Shown: in pieces, positions 8,222-16,855 of the stretch
Layout of the letters: each line of letters starts with the position of its first letter
How positions within the stretch are numbered: the stretch's first letter is position 1
Source: Verrucomicrobiia bacterium
GTDB lineage: Bacteria > Verrucomicrobiota > Verrucomicrobiia > JABWAM01
Length of the DNA stretch: 32,155 bases
Assembly: GCA_013360985.1 (NCBI GenBank)
Contig: JABWAM010000003.1
Span: 1-32,155, forward strand
Direction: 5' to 3'
Notes under the pieces: model-generated
The model's database searches: none
Told to the model about the DNA's origin: nothing
The model's input: only the letters and a program-made list of their open reading frames with translations
Position numbers and translations under genes: made by a program

Positions 8222-9318
8222 ACATCCCTGTCGCCAAGGTAGACTTGGAAGAGAGCGACCTGCGCCGCGTCGAGGAGGTCGTCCGCTCGGGATGGATCAT
8301 GCAGGGGCCGAAGGTGGAGGCCTTCGAGCGGGCGATCGCCGATTTCTGCGGCGCCCGCCATGCCGTGGCGGTTACTTCGGGAACGACCGCTTTGCACCTC
8401 ATGCTTCACGCCGCGGGGATTGGCCTTGGCGACGAGGTCGTGGTCCCCTCGTTTTCCTGGATCGCGACCGCCAACTGCGTGGCGTACTGCGGCGCGACGC
8501 CCTCTTTCTGTGACGTGGATCTCGCGTCTTACAATATGACGCCTCCGCTGGCCGAGGCGGCGATCACTCCCCGCACCAAAGCCATCCTTGCGGTTCATCA
8601 GTTTGGGATGCCCTGCGACCTGGACGGGTTCGCGCGTCTGGCGCGAGAGCGGGGCGTCATGCTTTTCGAGGATGCCGCCTGCGCCATCGGGAGCGAATCC
8701 CGCGGGGTCCGGATCGGAGGATTCAAATCCTCCGTCGCGGCATGTCTCTCGTTTCATCCCAGGAAAGTTTTGACGACGGGGGAGGGAGGGATGCTCCTGA
8801 CGAACGACGCCGCGCTTGCTGAAAAAGTTCGGCAACTCCGGAACCACGGGCTGGAGAACGGGCGGTTCGTGGAGATCGGTTACAACTTCCGCATGACCGA
8901 TCTCCAGGCTGCCCTGGGAATCGGTCAGGTCGCGCGTCTGCCCGAGACGCTCGCGAAACGTCGCGCCCTCGCGGAGGTCTATCGCAAGGAACTCGGAGGG
9001 GTCGCGGGCCTGCGGCTGCCCGAGGAGATATCCGGGGGTTGCACAAACGTCCAGTCTTTCATGGTGCGTTTCCCCGAAGGAGGGCGGACGCTGCGGGATC
9101 GCGTCGCTTCCGCGCTTGCCGCCCGGGGAATCGCCACGCGCCCCGGGATTGCGCCGATCCATCTCGAGCCATGCTATGCGAAGGTCTGTGCGGGATTGCG
9201 CCTTCCAAACACCGAACGGCTTGCGGGAGACGGTCTCGTGCTGCCCCTTTATGCTTCGCTGACCCCCGCGAAGGCTGTCGAAATTTCCCACGCGCTTCTC
9301 GCAGCGCTGCGTGCCTGA
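8218..9318 (+). CDS. DegT/DnrJ/EryC1 (ArnB-type) sugar aminotransferase
   Basis: SGWIMQGPKVEAFE; AVAVTSGTTALHLML; VVPSFSWIATANCV; LFEDAACAIGSESRG; FHPRKVLTTGEGGML; ATG at 8218 overlapping upstream TGA. Confidence 0.92.
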   Translation: MNIPVAKVDLEESDLRRVEEVVRSGWIMQGPKVEAFERAIADFCGARHAVAVTSGTTALHLMLHAAGIGLGDEVVVPSFSWIATANCVAYCGATPSFCDVDLASYNMTPPLAEAAITPRTKAILAVHQFGMPCDLDGFARLARERGVMLFEDAACAIGSESRGVRIGGFKSSVAACLSFHPRKVLTTGEGGMLLTNDAALAEKVRQLRNHGLENGRFVEIGYNFRMTDLQAALGIGQVARLPETLAKRRALAEVYRKELGGVAGLRLPEEISGGCTNVQSFMVRFPEGGRTLRDRVASALAARGIATRPGIAPIHLEPCYAKVCAGLRLPNTERLAGDGLVLPLYASLTPAKAVEISHALLAALRA

Positions 9319-9515
9319 TCACGCCATGGTTGTCCCCCGGCGCATCTCCCCCGAGATGTCGACGGTATCTGGCCGCCCATGCTGTGATCCTGGAAATGTC
9401 GTGAAGGCGTCGCCCATTTCTCGTACGAGAATGGGTTTCCTATGCCTTGCGCGGGGATTTGGGGCGCGCGGGACGCATTGCGTTCCCGCGGGAGTTTCGC
9501 GAGAATCGCGCGGTC

Positions 9516-10703
9516 ATGGCTGGTGAACGTCCCCTCTGTATCTCCACGCTGGATCTTGCGTTTTTTCGGCAGGGAGGAATCGTCACCAAGGCGCTGGCCC
9601 TGGCGCGCGTCGCGGCACGCGCGGGATATGCGCCGTTCTTCCTGACGCCCTCGGTGGATCTTCATCACACCATTCGGCGAACGCTCTCAGGCGGAACGCG
9701 CCCGGCCACACGCGAGTCCGTCTTTGCGGGCTACCGTTGCGTTCAAATGGCCGCGCGCTTCCCGGAGTTCGAATTTCGCGCGCACTTCTTCGATCCGGTT
9801 CGCGTGCGGAAGGCGCTGGGAGAACGCGCCGTGTGCGTCATGGTGAGCGGAAACAATCACGCCGCGCGGCCGTTCCTCGATCTCGGCCGCGCCTTCAGCA
9901 TGTGGCCGGGATCCACCTTCTGGGAGGATTGCCGCCATCGGGTCCTCGCCGCGCCGTGGGGCGTCCGAAAGGCCCTCGACCTTGCCACGCGCCCACTCTC
10001 CGAGCGCCTCGAGCGTCGGCTCTTCGCCGCCGCCCGCAAGGTGGCCGTCGATACGCGCTACACGCGCGACTGCGTGCTGCGCCTCGACGCCTCCTGGGCG
10101 CCGAAAACGACGATCGTGCCCGTTCCCGTGGATACGGATCGCTACCGTCCGGGGGAAGGAAATCCCGAACCGCAGATTTTGTTCATTGGACGACTCTCGG
10201 ATCCTCGGAAGAATCTTGGTCTTTTGCTGGACGCCTTCGCGCGGGCTGCCTCTCGCGCGCCTGGGCTCCGCCTCGCGCTGATCGGGAGCGGAGACGAATC
10301 CGTCGCCGCGCGCCTGGTCGGCCATCCCTGCGCCGACCGGATCGCCTGGCTGGCCGACGTTACGGAGGAACAGAAAATTCGTCACCTCCGCGCTTCTCTG
10401 GCTCTCGTCATCCCGTCGCATCAGGAGGGGTTCGGGATCACCGGCGCCGAGGCCCTCGCCTGCGGCACGCCCGTGATTTCCACGCCGTGCGGTGGCCCGG
10501 AGGATTACGTGGTCAACGGTCAAACGGGCCGCCTCCTCCGTGGTTTCGACGCGCCGGAAATGGCGGAGGCGATGCTGGAAATGGCGAACGACGCCGTGGA
10601 GCGCCGCCGGATGTCGACGGAGGCGCGTGCCCTCGCCGAAGAACGATTGAGCGAACAGGCGGTGAAACCGGACCTGCTGAAACTCATCGAAGCGGCTGCG
10701 TAA
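9516..10703 (+). CDS. GT4 family glycosyltransferase
   Basis: VPVPVDTDRYRPG; ILFIGRLSDPRKNLGLLLDAF; VIPSHQEGFGITGAEALACGTPVISTPCGGPEDYV. Internal ATG 9516. Confidence 0.88.
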   Translation: MAGERPLCISTLDLAFFRQGGIVTKALALARVAARAGYAPFFLTPSVDLHHTIRRTLSGGTRPATRESVFAGYRCVQMAARFPEFEFRAHFFDPVRVRKALGERAVCVMVSGNNHAARPFLDLGRAFSMWPGSTFWEDCRHRVLAAPWGVRKALDLATRPLSERLERRLFAAARKVAVDTRYTRDCVLRLDASWAPKTTIVPVPVDTDRYRPGEGNPEPQILFIGRLSDPRKNLGLLLDAFARAASRAPGLRLALIGSGDESVAARLVGHPCADRIAWLADVTEEQKIRHLRASLALVIPSHQEGFGITGAEALACGTPVISTPCGGPEDYVVNGQTGRLLRGFDAPEMAEAMLEMANDAVERRRMSTEARALAEERLSEQAVKPDLLKLIEAAA

Positions 10704-10835
10704 GGCGGCAACGGCGGGTGCGGAATCCCACCTTGATCCTCCGCTTGGTCGGTGGAGGAAATTCCCGCAGCTTCCAAGGGGGAGATCAAGAAGGGCCCCA
10801 AATCCCCGCGTAAGACATGGGGGGAGTCCACCTTC

Positions 10836-10987
10836 GGTCGAGGAACAGGCGACGCCCTCGCGACATTTTGGACTCAGGCCGCGGCCGCGGCGCCGCCGGC
10901 GACGGCGCCCTCCCTCGCTTCGCGACCGAGCGGATTTTCCTCGAACACGGAATGCGGAAAGGTAGGGCGAGGCCGCCGGCCGAGCCA
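10836..10987. repeat. GC-rich REP-like/palindromic intergenic sequence
   Basis: Non-coding stretch with GGCGCCGccggcgaCGGCGCC (7-bp stem) and GGTAGGGCGAGGCCGCCGGCCGAGCC imperfect palindrome; no convincing ORF. Confidence 0.35.
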
Positions 10988-11121
10988 TCACACCTTTCGT
11001 GTGGGGAGTCTGAAATCTCGACGCAACCCACCCCTCCGATCCTCCATGGATGATGATGAGGGTTGCCCTCTGAAAATGGAGTTGATCCGTGGATTTGGGA
11101 GGGGGACATCCCCTCCGCGCT

Positions 11122-12036
11122 TCATGCAGCGGGTTTGCGCGTTTCCCAGAACAGGAACCATCCGAAACGCGCGTTCACCCAGGCGTCGAAGCGTTTCGCG
11201 AGGGCGGGGGAGATGCGGCGGAGAAGAGGCGAAATCTTCGGCAGGGCTTCGGAGCCGGCTTCCTGGAGGATGCGAAAGCGCGGAGGTTCGAACTCCCCCA
11301 GAAGTTCGCGCGCTTCCGAAACCGTATAGTGTCGGGCGATCGCGCCGTCGGTGAAGGTCTGGTTGACCTCCTCGAGCGTCCGCGTCAGGAGTTTGCCGCG
11401 GACAAGGCCGTGCTGGAGGCCGCCGACGATCCAGTAGCGGACGCTGCGGCGGTGATAGACCATTGCACGGAACAAACCGCCAGGTCTGAGCACGCGACGG
11501 ATCTCGGCGACGATCGCGGGGGTGTTCGCCGAATGATGGATTACGCCCCACGACCAGACCTGATCGAAACAGGCCGCGGGGTAGGGGAGACGTTCTCCGT
11601 CGGCGCGCACGATCCCCACGGCGATCCCTTTTTGAGAACATCGGGCGCGCGTCAGTTTCACCGCGGTTTCCGTCAGATCCATCGTGACCACGCGCGCGCC
11701 CGCGGAGGCGAAAAGCGTGGCATGCAGGCCGAGGCCGCAGCCGATTTCCAGGATGCGCTGTCCGCGCGCGCCTTGCCAGTCGATGAGGCGCGAATAGGGA
11801 GGGTCGGCGGGGTAGGCGGGGTGGCCGAAGGGGCGATGCGCCTCGATCGCGCGGCGGTCGCTTTGCTCGAAGAACTCCGGGGTCCCCGGCGGCGCCGCGA
11901 TCACCCCGTCCCAATCGTAGGTCATTGGACGGGCGTTCCACCAGGAGGCATTATCCTGTTGCGAGATTTGCACGGAAGGGTTTATGCCGTTATGAGAACT
12001 TCGCCACAAGGCGGCGTTTTCACCTTCGATTCTCAT
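11122..12036 (-). CDS. Class I SAM-dependent methyltransferase
   Basis: WWNARPMTYDW; RILEIGCGLGLHATLFASAGARVVTMDLTETAV; DQVWSWGVIHHSANTPAIVAEIRRVLRPGGLF. Start uncertain (ATG 12036, GTG 11973 or ATG 11925). Confidence 0.88.
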   Translation of the reverse strand: MRIEGENAALWRSSHNGINPSVQISQQDNASWWNARPMTYDWDGVIAAPPGTPEFFEQSDRRAIEAHRPFGHPAYPADPPYSRLIDWQGARGQRILEIGCGLGLHATLFASAGARVVTMDLTETAVKLTRARCSQKGIAVGIVRADGERLPYPAACFDQVWSWGVIHHSANTPAIVAEIRRVLRPGGLFRAMVYHRRSVRYWIVGGLQHGLVRGKLLTRTLEEVNQTFTDGAIARHYTVSEARELLGEFEPPRFRILQEAGSEALPKISPLLRRISPALAKRFDAWVNARFGWFLFWETRKPAA

Positions 12037-12802
12037 GCGTTACAAACTGATCAGTTGCGAAGTCTTTCTCCGGGAAATGTGCGCCGCGATTGCGAAATCG
12101 CCGCATCAGGTGGACCTCGAGTTTTTGCCCAAGGGGCTTCACGACCTGGGATGCGTCGGGATGCTCGCCCGCATGCAGGCGGCCGTCGACCGGGTCAAGG
12201 AGGAGGACTACGATACCATCCTGCTCGGCTACGGCTTGTGCAACAACGGTCTGCACGGCCTCGTCGCGCACGGGCTTCCGCTGGTCGTGCCGCGCGCACA
12301 CGACTGCATCACTCTGTTCCTAGGGAGCAAGGAGCGTTATCTCGAATATTTCCACGCGAATCCGGGCGTTTTCTTCAAGACCACCGGCTGGATCGAACGC
12401 GGGACCGCGTCGGGAGAGCTGAGCCAACTCTCCATCCAGCAGAGGAACGGCATGAATTCCAGTTTTGAGGAACTGGTCGAGAAATACGGCGAGGACAACG
12501 CGAAGTTTCTTTGGGAAGAGCTCTGCCAGCACTCCAAGCATTATGGCCAGTTCACCTACATCGAAATGGGCGTCGCCGACGAAAGACCGTTCCAGGAGCA
12601 AACCAAGAAAGAAGCCGAGAAACGGGGCTGGAAATACGAATCGATCCAGGGCGACCTCGGCATCATTCAGCGCCTGGTCAACGGCGATTGGCGGGATGCG
12701 GAAGTGCTCGTGGTGCCGCCGCATCACAAACTGGTCGCAAAACACGACGAAGGGATCGTCGCCGTGGCGCCGTTGCCGCCCGCTTCCGCGTCCGGCGCGT
12801 AG
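12035..12802 (+). CDS. DUF1638-like protein of unknown function
   Basis: MRYKLISCEVFLREM; DTILLGYGLCNNGLHGLV; LVVPRAHDCITLFLGSKERYLEYF; GVFFKTTGW match my memory of DUF1638 landmarks. Confidence 0.75.
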   Translation: MRYKLISCEVFLREMCAAIAKSPHQVDLEFLPKGLHDLGCVGMLARMQAAVDRVKEEDYDTILLGYGLCNNGLHGLVAHGLPLVVPRAHDCITLFLGSKERYLEYFHANPGVFFKTTGWIERGTASGELSQLSIQQRNGMNSSFEELVEKYGEDNAKFLWEELCQHSKHYGQFTYIEMGVADERPFQEQTKKEAEKRGWKYESIQGDLGIIQRLVNGDWRDAEVLVVPPHHKLVAKHDEGIVAVAPLPPASASGA

Positions 12803-12835
12803 CGCGTGGAAATCGCAACAGCCGACGCAGGACGG

Positions 12836-13252
12836 CTATTCGCCGATGATCTTCACGAGAACGCGTTTGCGCCGGCGTCCGTCGAATTCGCCATAGAAAA
12901 TCTGCTCCCACGGGCCGAGATCGAGGCCTCCTTGGGTGACGGCGACGACCACCTCGCGGCCCATGATCGTGCGCTTGAGATGAGCGTCCGCGTTGTCTTC
13001 GGCGCCGTTGTGCGCGTACTGCGCATGCGGTTTTTCCGGCGCGAGCTTCTCGAGCCACTTCTCGAAGTCCGCATGCAGCCCGCGTTCGTCGTCGTTGATG
13101 AAGACGCTGGCGGTGATATGCATCGCGTTGACGAGCGCCAACCCCTCGCGCACGCCGCTCTCGCGGAGACAGGCCTCGATTTGGGGAGTGATGTTCAGCA
13201 ACGCCCGGCGCGCGGGAACTTCGAACCAGAGTTCTTTCCGAAAGCTTTTCAT
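12836..13252 (-). CDS. YjbQ/UPF0047 family protein
   Basis: [79 protein letters not shown]; start chosen at [12 protein letters not shown] (13252). Confidence 0.9.
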   Translation of the reverse strand: MKSFRKELWFEVPARRALLNITPQIEACLRESGVREGLALVNAMHITASVFINDDERGLHADFEKWLEKLAPEKPHAQYAHNGAEDNADAHLKRTIMGREVVVAVTQGGLDLGPWEQIFYGEFDGRRRKRVLVKIIGE

Positions 13253-13431
13253 TCCGGCCAGGCTAACGGAGGGGCGACGCAAGGGCGAGACGGCAGCTTC
13301 AGGCTTTCAGATTTTCTTCAATATTACATAGAATAAGTATTGTGCGACGTTATCTTATCCCAAAGGGAGAAGGAAAAGATTCGACAAGCGTAAGATCGAG
13401 ATGCTCGCCCGCTGGGGCGCGGTCTTTTTGA

Positions 13432-14352
13432 TTACCGAACTTCGGGGCTTCCCGGAAACCTTGCGAGAACCGAACGAAAATCTTCAGGAATTGGAGCGGA
13501 GAATTCTAGAGGCTGCGCGGTTCGCGGATGGCGAAAGCCGAGTCGCCATGCGTGAAGCATCTGACGATGTGGAATCTGGGTCGCAACAGATCCCTTGCCA
13601 TAAAGCAGGTCGCCGAGCACCGGGCATCCCAGAAATGCCAGATGCACGCGGATCTGATGCGTGCGCCCCGTGAAAATCCGGCATTCGAGAAGACTGGTCT
13701 CCCGTCCGCGGGCAAGCACCTTCCAATCGGTCCGAGCGCTTCTTCCGTCCTTGCGAACGGTCATTCGCTGGCGGTGCACGGCATGGCGACCGATCGGCGC
13801 ATCCAGTCGTCCGCGGTCGCTCCGCGGAAGGCCGCGGACCAGCGCCAGATAGACTTTGATGAATTCGCGGGCCTTCAAGGCTGCGGCGAGCGCGCGGTGC
13901 GCGGCGTCGTTTTTCGCGACCACGAGACAACCGCTGGTGTCCTTGTCGAGGCGATGGACGATCCCAGGGCGTTCCTCGCCGCCAATGCCGCTGAGTTGCC
14001 CTCGGCAATGATGAAGCAGCGCGTGGACGAGCGTGCCATCTCGTCGCCCCGCGCCGGGATGCACGACCATACCGGCCGGCTTATTGACGACCAGGAGGTC
14101 GCCGTCCTCGTAGAGGATGTCGAGGTCGCGCGCTTCGGGGAGGAGAGATGCGGGACGCGGAGGGGGGAAATGAACCTCGATGCGGTCCCCTGCCCTGACG
14201 CGCGCCGAAGGAAGCGCGGCCTGTCCATTGAGGAGAACGTTCCCTTCAAGGATGAGGCGCTGGAGCGCCGAGCGCGACGGTTCGGGGAAATGCGCGCGCA
14301 GCCATGCGTCGAGACGGCGCGCATTCTCCGTGGCGGTGAGCGCGTGCCTCAT
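13432..14352 (-). CDS. RluA/RluD-family pseudouridine synthase
   Basis: ILYEDGDLLVVNKPAGMVVHPGAG; GIVHRLDKDTSGCLVVAKND; GRTHQIRVHLAFLGCPVLGDLLYG; S4-like N-terminus; internal ATG at 14352. Confidence 0.93.
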   Translation of the reverse strand: MRHALTATENARRLDAWLRAHFPEPSRSALQRLILEGNVLLNGQAALPSARVRAGDRIEVHFPPPRPASLLPEARDLDILYEDGDLLVVNKPAGMVVHPGAGRRDGTLVHALLHHCRGQLSGIGGEERPGIVHRLDKDTSGCLVVAKNDAAHRALAAALKAREFIKVYLALVRGLPRSDRGRLDAPIGRHAVHRQRMTVRKDGRSARTDWKVLARGRETSLLECRIFTGRTHQIRVHLAFLGCPVLGDLLYGKGSVATQIPHRQMLHAWRLGFRHPRTAQPLEFSAPIPEDFRSVLARFPGSPEVR

Positions 14353-14368
14353 CGCTCGGGCCTCTGCG

Positions 14369-14800
14369 TCAGGGCGTCTTTTCCGCCGGCGCGGTCGCAA
14401 AAGCGACGTTCCAGATATCCGCCGCCCGGCAGGTGTCGAGCACCGCGATGACGTGGCGATAGCTGACCTCTTCGTCGGCGCGCAGGATGACTGCCTGATT
14501 GGGGAATTGCGCCACGATTCGTTTGAGGATCTCGAGAAGCTCTGCGTGATCCACCGCGCGACGGTTGAGGATGACCCGCCCATCTTTCGCGACGTTGAGC
14601 ACGATTTCTCCCGGCAGCCGTTTCGGTTCCTGCCCCTGCTTGGCCGTCGGCACCCGCACATCGAGCTCAGTCTCGTAACGCGCGACGTTCCATGTGAGGA
14701 GAAAGAACGTGAGCAGAAAGAGGATCACGTCGATCATCGGCGCCAGTTGCAGCCCGATGGGTTCGGTGCGAGTTCGCGCGCGAAAGTTCACGGAAGACAA
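14369..14800 (-). CDS. exbD: ExbD/TolR biopolymer transport protein
   Basis: LQLAPMIDVILFLLTFFLLTW; single N-terminal TM with conserved Asp; periplasmic domain VPTAKQG...VILRADEEVSYRHVIAVLD. Confidence 0.88.
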   Translation of the reverse strand: MSSVNFRARTRTEPIGLQLAPMIDVILFLLTFFLLTWNVARYETELDVRVPTAKQGQEPKRLPGEIVLNVAKDGRVILNRRAVDHAELLEILKRIVAQFPNQAVILRADEEVSYRHVIAVLDTCRAADIWNVAFATAPAEKTP

Positions 14801-14813
14801 TTCGTCCGAGACG

Positions 14814-15563
14814 TCAATTCTTGCCGAGGCGAGAAATCATGGCGCCCACAAGCGGGGTGGCGGCGGCTTCGAGATCCGAAATCAACCCCTGCACTCGCCC
14901 GCGAAACCAGGAGTAGAAAAACATCGCGAGGATGCCGACCACCAGACCGGCTGCTGTCGCCACCAACGCTTGGGAGACGCCACCGGCGAGGAGCATGGTG
15001 CGCATGGGAGTGGCCTCGCTGGCAATCGAGCCGAACGAACGCAAGATCCCGACAACCGTGCCAAAAAGCCCGAGCATTGGGGCGAGCACGCCGACATCCA
15101 TGAGGTAGACGACCATCTGGGTCAGCGCCGCCGATTGGCGGTTCCCCTCGGATTGGGCCACCTCGCGAATGGCCGCCCCCCCAACGTCGGGATTCTCCAC
15201 GGCGAAGGTCAGCGTTGTCTCGATCACACGCGCGAGAGCTTGCGGCTCACGCCGCGCCGCGTCGGCCAGCCGTCCCCAATCTCCCTTTTGAATGAGGTCT
15301 CCCGCCTGACGGGAAAACTCCGGCGTCGCCACACGCGACGCCCGGAGCGCAAGCAGGTAGTAAAGAATCAACGCCACGGCGATGACGGAGATGACGAGCA
15401 GCGGAATCATCACCCATCCTCCCGCGACGAGAAGCTCCCAGAGACTGAGCTCTGCCGAGACCGGAGCGGACGCGGGAAGCGCGCCTGCCGCGGGCGCGAC
15501 AGTTTGCGCGGCGGCTCGAACCGCCGCCGCGAATGAGAGTAAGGCGATGGGAAGGAATTTCAT
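14814..15563 (-). CDS. exbB: MotA/TolQ/ExbB proton channel family protein
   Basis: Signal-like N-terminus MKFLPIALLSFAAAVRAAAQ; GVLAPMLGLFGTVVGILRSFGSIA; GGVSQALVATAAGLVVGILAMFFYSWF. Confidence 0.9.
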   Translation of the reverse strand: MKFLPIALLSFAAAVRAAAQTVAPAAGALPASAPVSAELSLWELLVAGGWVMIPLLVISVIAVALILYYLLALRASRVATPEFSRQAGDLIQKGDWGRLADAARREPQALARVIETTLTFAVENPDVGGAAIREVAQSEGNRQSAALTQMVVYLMDVGVLAPMLGLFGTVVGILRSFGSIASEATPMRTMLLAGGVSQALVATAAGLVVGILAMFFYSWFRGRVQGLISDLEAAATPLVGAMISRLGKN

Positions 15564-15673
15564 GGCGACCTCGGAGGCGATTAGAAGCCGGAGCGTCCGC
15601 CGACGCAATGCGTTTCCGCGACTCCCATTTGAAGATTGCCGGACGGTCTCGCATCGGCTAGGGGGGCATCGCC

Positions 15674-16246
15674 ATGAAATACCAAACCATCCTCCTCTTC
15701 GGAGCGCCGGGTTGCGGCAAGGGAACCCAAGGGAAAATTCTCGGACAGATCCCAGGCTTTTTCCTCCTTTCATGCGGCGACGTCTTTCGAGGGCTCGATT
15801 CCCGATCCAAACTGGGGCAAATTTTTCTCGAATACTCAAGCAAAGGGGAGCTTGTTCCGGATGAGTTCACCGTTCAACTGTGGCAAAACCATGTGGACGC
15901 CCTGGTGCAAGCGAAGCGCTTTTCTCCCGATCGCGACATACTCGTGCTCGACGGCATCCCGCGGAATCTGAATCAGGCGAAGATCATGTCCGATCGCCTT
16001 TGCGTCACGCGCCTTTTCCATCTCGATTGCCCGGACCGCGCCAAGCTCGTGGAACGCCTCAAGCGGCGGGCGTTGAGAGAAAATCGCCTTGATGACGCCA
16101 ACGAAGCGACGATTCGCCATCGGATCGAGGTCTACGAGGCGGAGACGGTGTCCGTCCTCGGCTTTTACGACAAGGATCTGGTCGCGGTCATCGACGGCAC
16201 CCGCTCGCCCCTCGAGGTTGCGCGCGCCGTTCTCGCGCGGCTTTGA
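15674..16246 (+). CDS. adk: Adenylate kinase-like nucleoside monophosphate kinase
   Basis: ILLFGAPGCGKGTQGKIL P-loop; SCGDVFRG; ILVLDGIPRNLNQAKIM; short LID region; C-terminal IDGTRSPLEV. Confidence 0.82.
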   Translation: MKYQTILLFGAPGCGKGTQGKILGQIPGFFLLSCGDVFRGLDSRSKLGQIFLEYSSKGELVPDEFTVQLWQNHVDALVQAKRFSPDRDILVLDGIPRNLNQAKIMSDRLCVTRLFHLDCPDRAKLVERLKRRALRENRLDDANEATIRHRIEVYEAETVSVLGFYDKDLVAVIDGTRSPLEVARAVLARL

Positions 16247-16258
16247 CGCCGTTGGAAG

Positions 16259-16320
16259 CTCCCCCGCCCTGCCGCCGAGGCGCGCGGCCGCATCGGCGGC
16301 AAGCGTTTGTCGGGGGGGAG
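16259..16320. other. Nested inverted repeat (candidate structured RNA/terminator region)
   Basis: Outer arms CTCCCCCG / CGGGGGGGAG and inner perfect 9-bp arms TGCCGCCGA (16270-16278) / TCGGCGGCA (16293-16301). Confidence 0.4.
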
Positions 16321-16396
16321 GAAGGTCGGATTCCCTATTGAATCCGCAAGCCGCGCGAGAGTTGCCTTCCGGGCGCGATTTTGGGAGAAAGGTCCG

Positions 16397-16855
16397 ATGA
16401 TTCAAGGCGTTGACATCAAGGAACTCGCCACGCACGCCGACGAACGCGGCTTTTTTCGCGAGATCATTCGCGCCACGGATCCCTTCTTTGCCGGCGCCTT
16501 CGGCCAGTGGAGCCATTCCATGATGCACCACGGCGTCGTCAAGGCGTGGCATATCCATCGGATTCAGACGGATTGGTGGTATGTGGCGACCGGCCTCCTC
16601 AAAGTCGCCTTGCACGACCTTCGCGAAAGTTCCGCCACGCGCGGCCAGACGATGGAATTGCTGATGGGCGAGCATCAGCCGCCGCATGTCGTCAAAATCC
16701 CGTCGGGCGTGGCCCATGGCTGCCGGGTAATCAGCGCGCCGGCACACCTCTTTTACCTCACCTCGAAGGAATACGATCCGTCGGACGAGGGGCGGATCCC
16801 GCACGACGACCCAAAAATCGGTTACGACTGGCTCAAGCCTTCGAAGATCGGCTGA
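16397..16855 (+). CDS. dTDP-4-dehydrorhamnose 3,5-epimerase-like cupin
   Basis: DERGFFREIIR; AWHIHRIQTDWWYVATGLLKVALHDLRESSATRG; VVKIPSGVAHGCRVIS; DDPKIGYDW. Confidence 0.85.
   Translation: MIQGVDIKELATHADERGFFREIIRATDPFFAGAFGQWSHSMMHHGVVKAWHIHRIQTDWWYVATGLLKVALHDLRESSATRGQTMELLMGEHQPPHVVKIPSGVAHGCRVISAPAHLFYLTSKEYDPSDEGRIPHDDPKIGYDWLKPSKIG

Noticed and set aside
10786-11109. 107-aa minus ORF in the intergenic region
   Set aside because: No recognisable motif; the region is dominated by palindromic GC-rich sequence, so non-coding is more likely.
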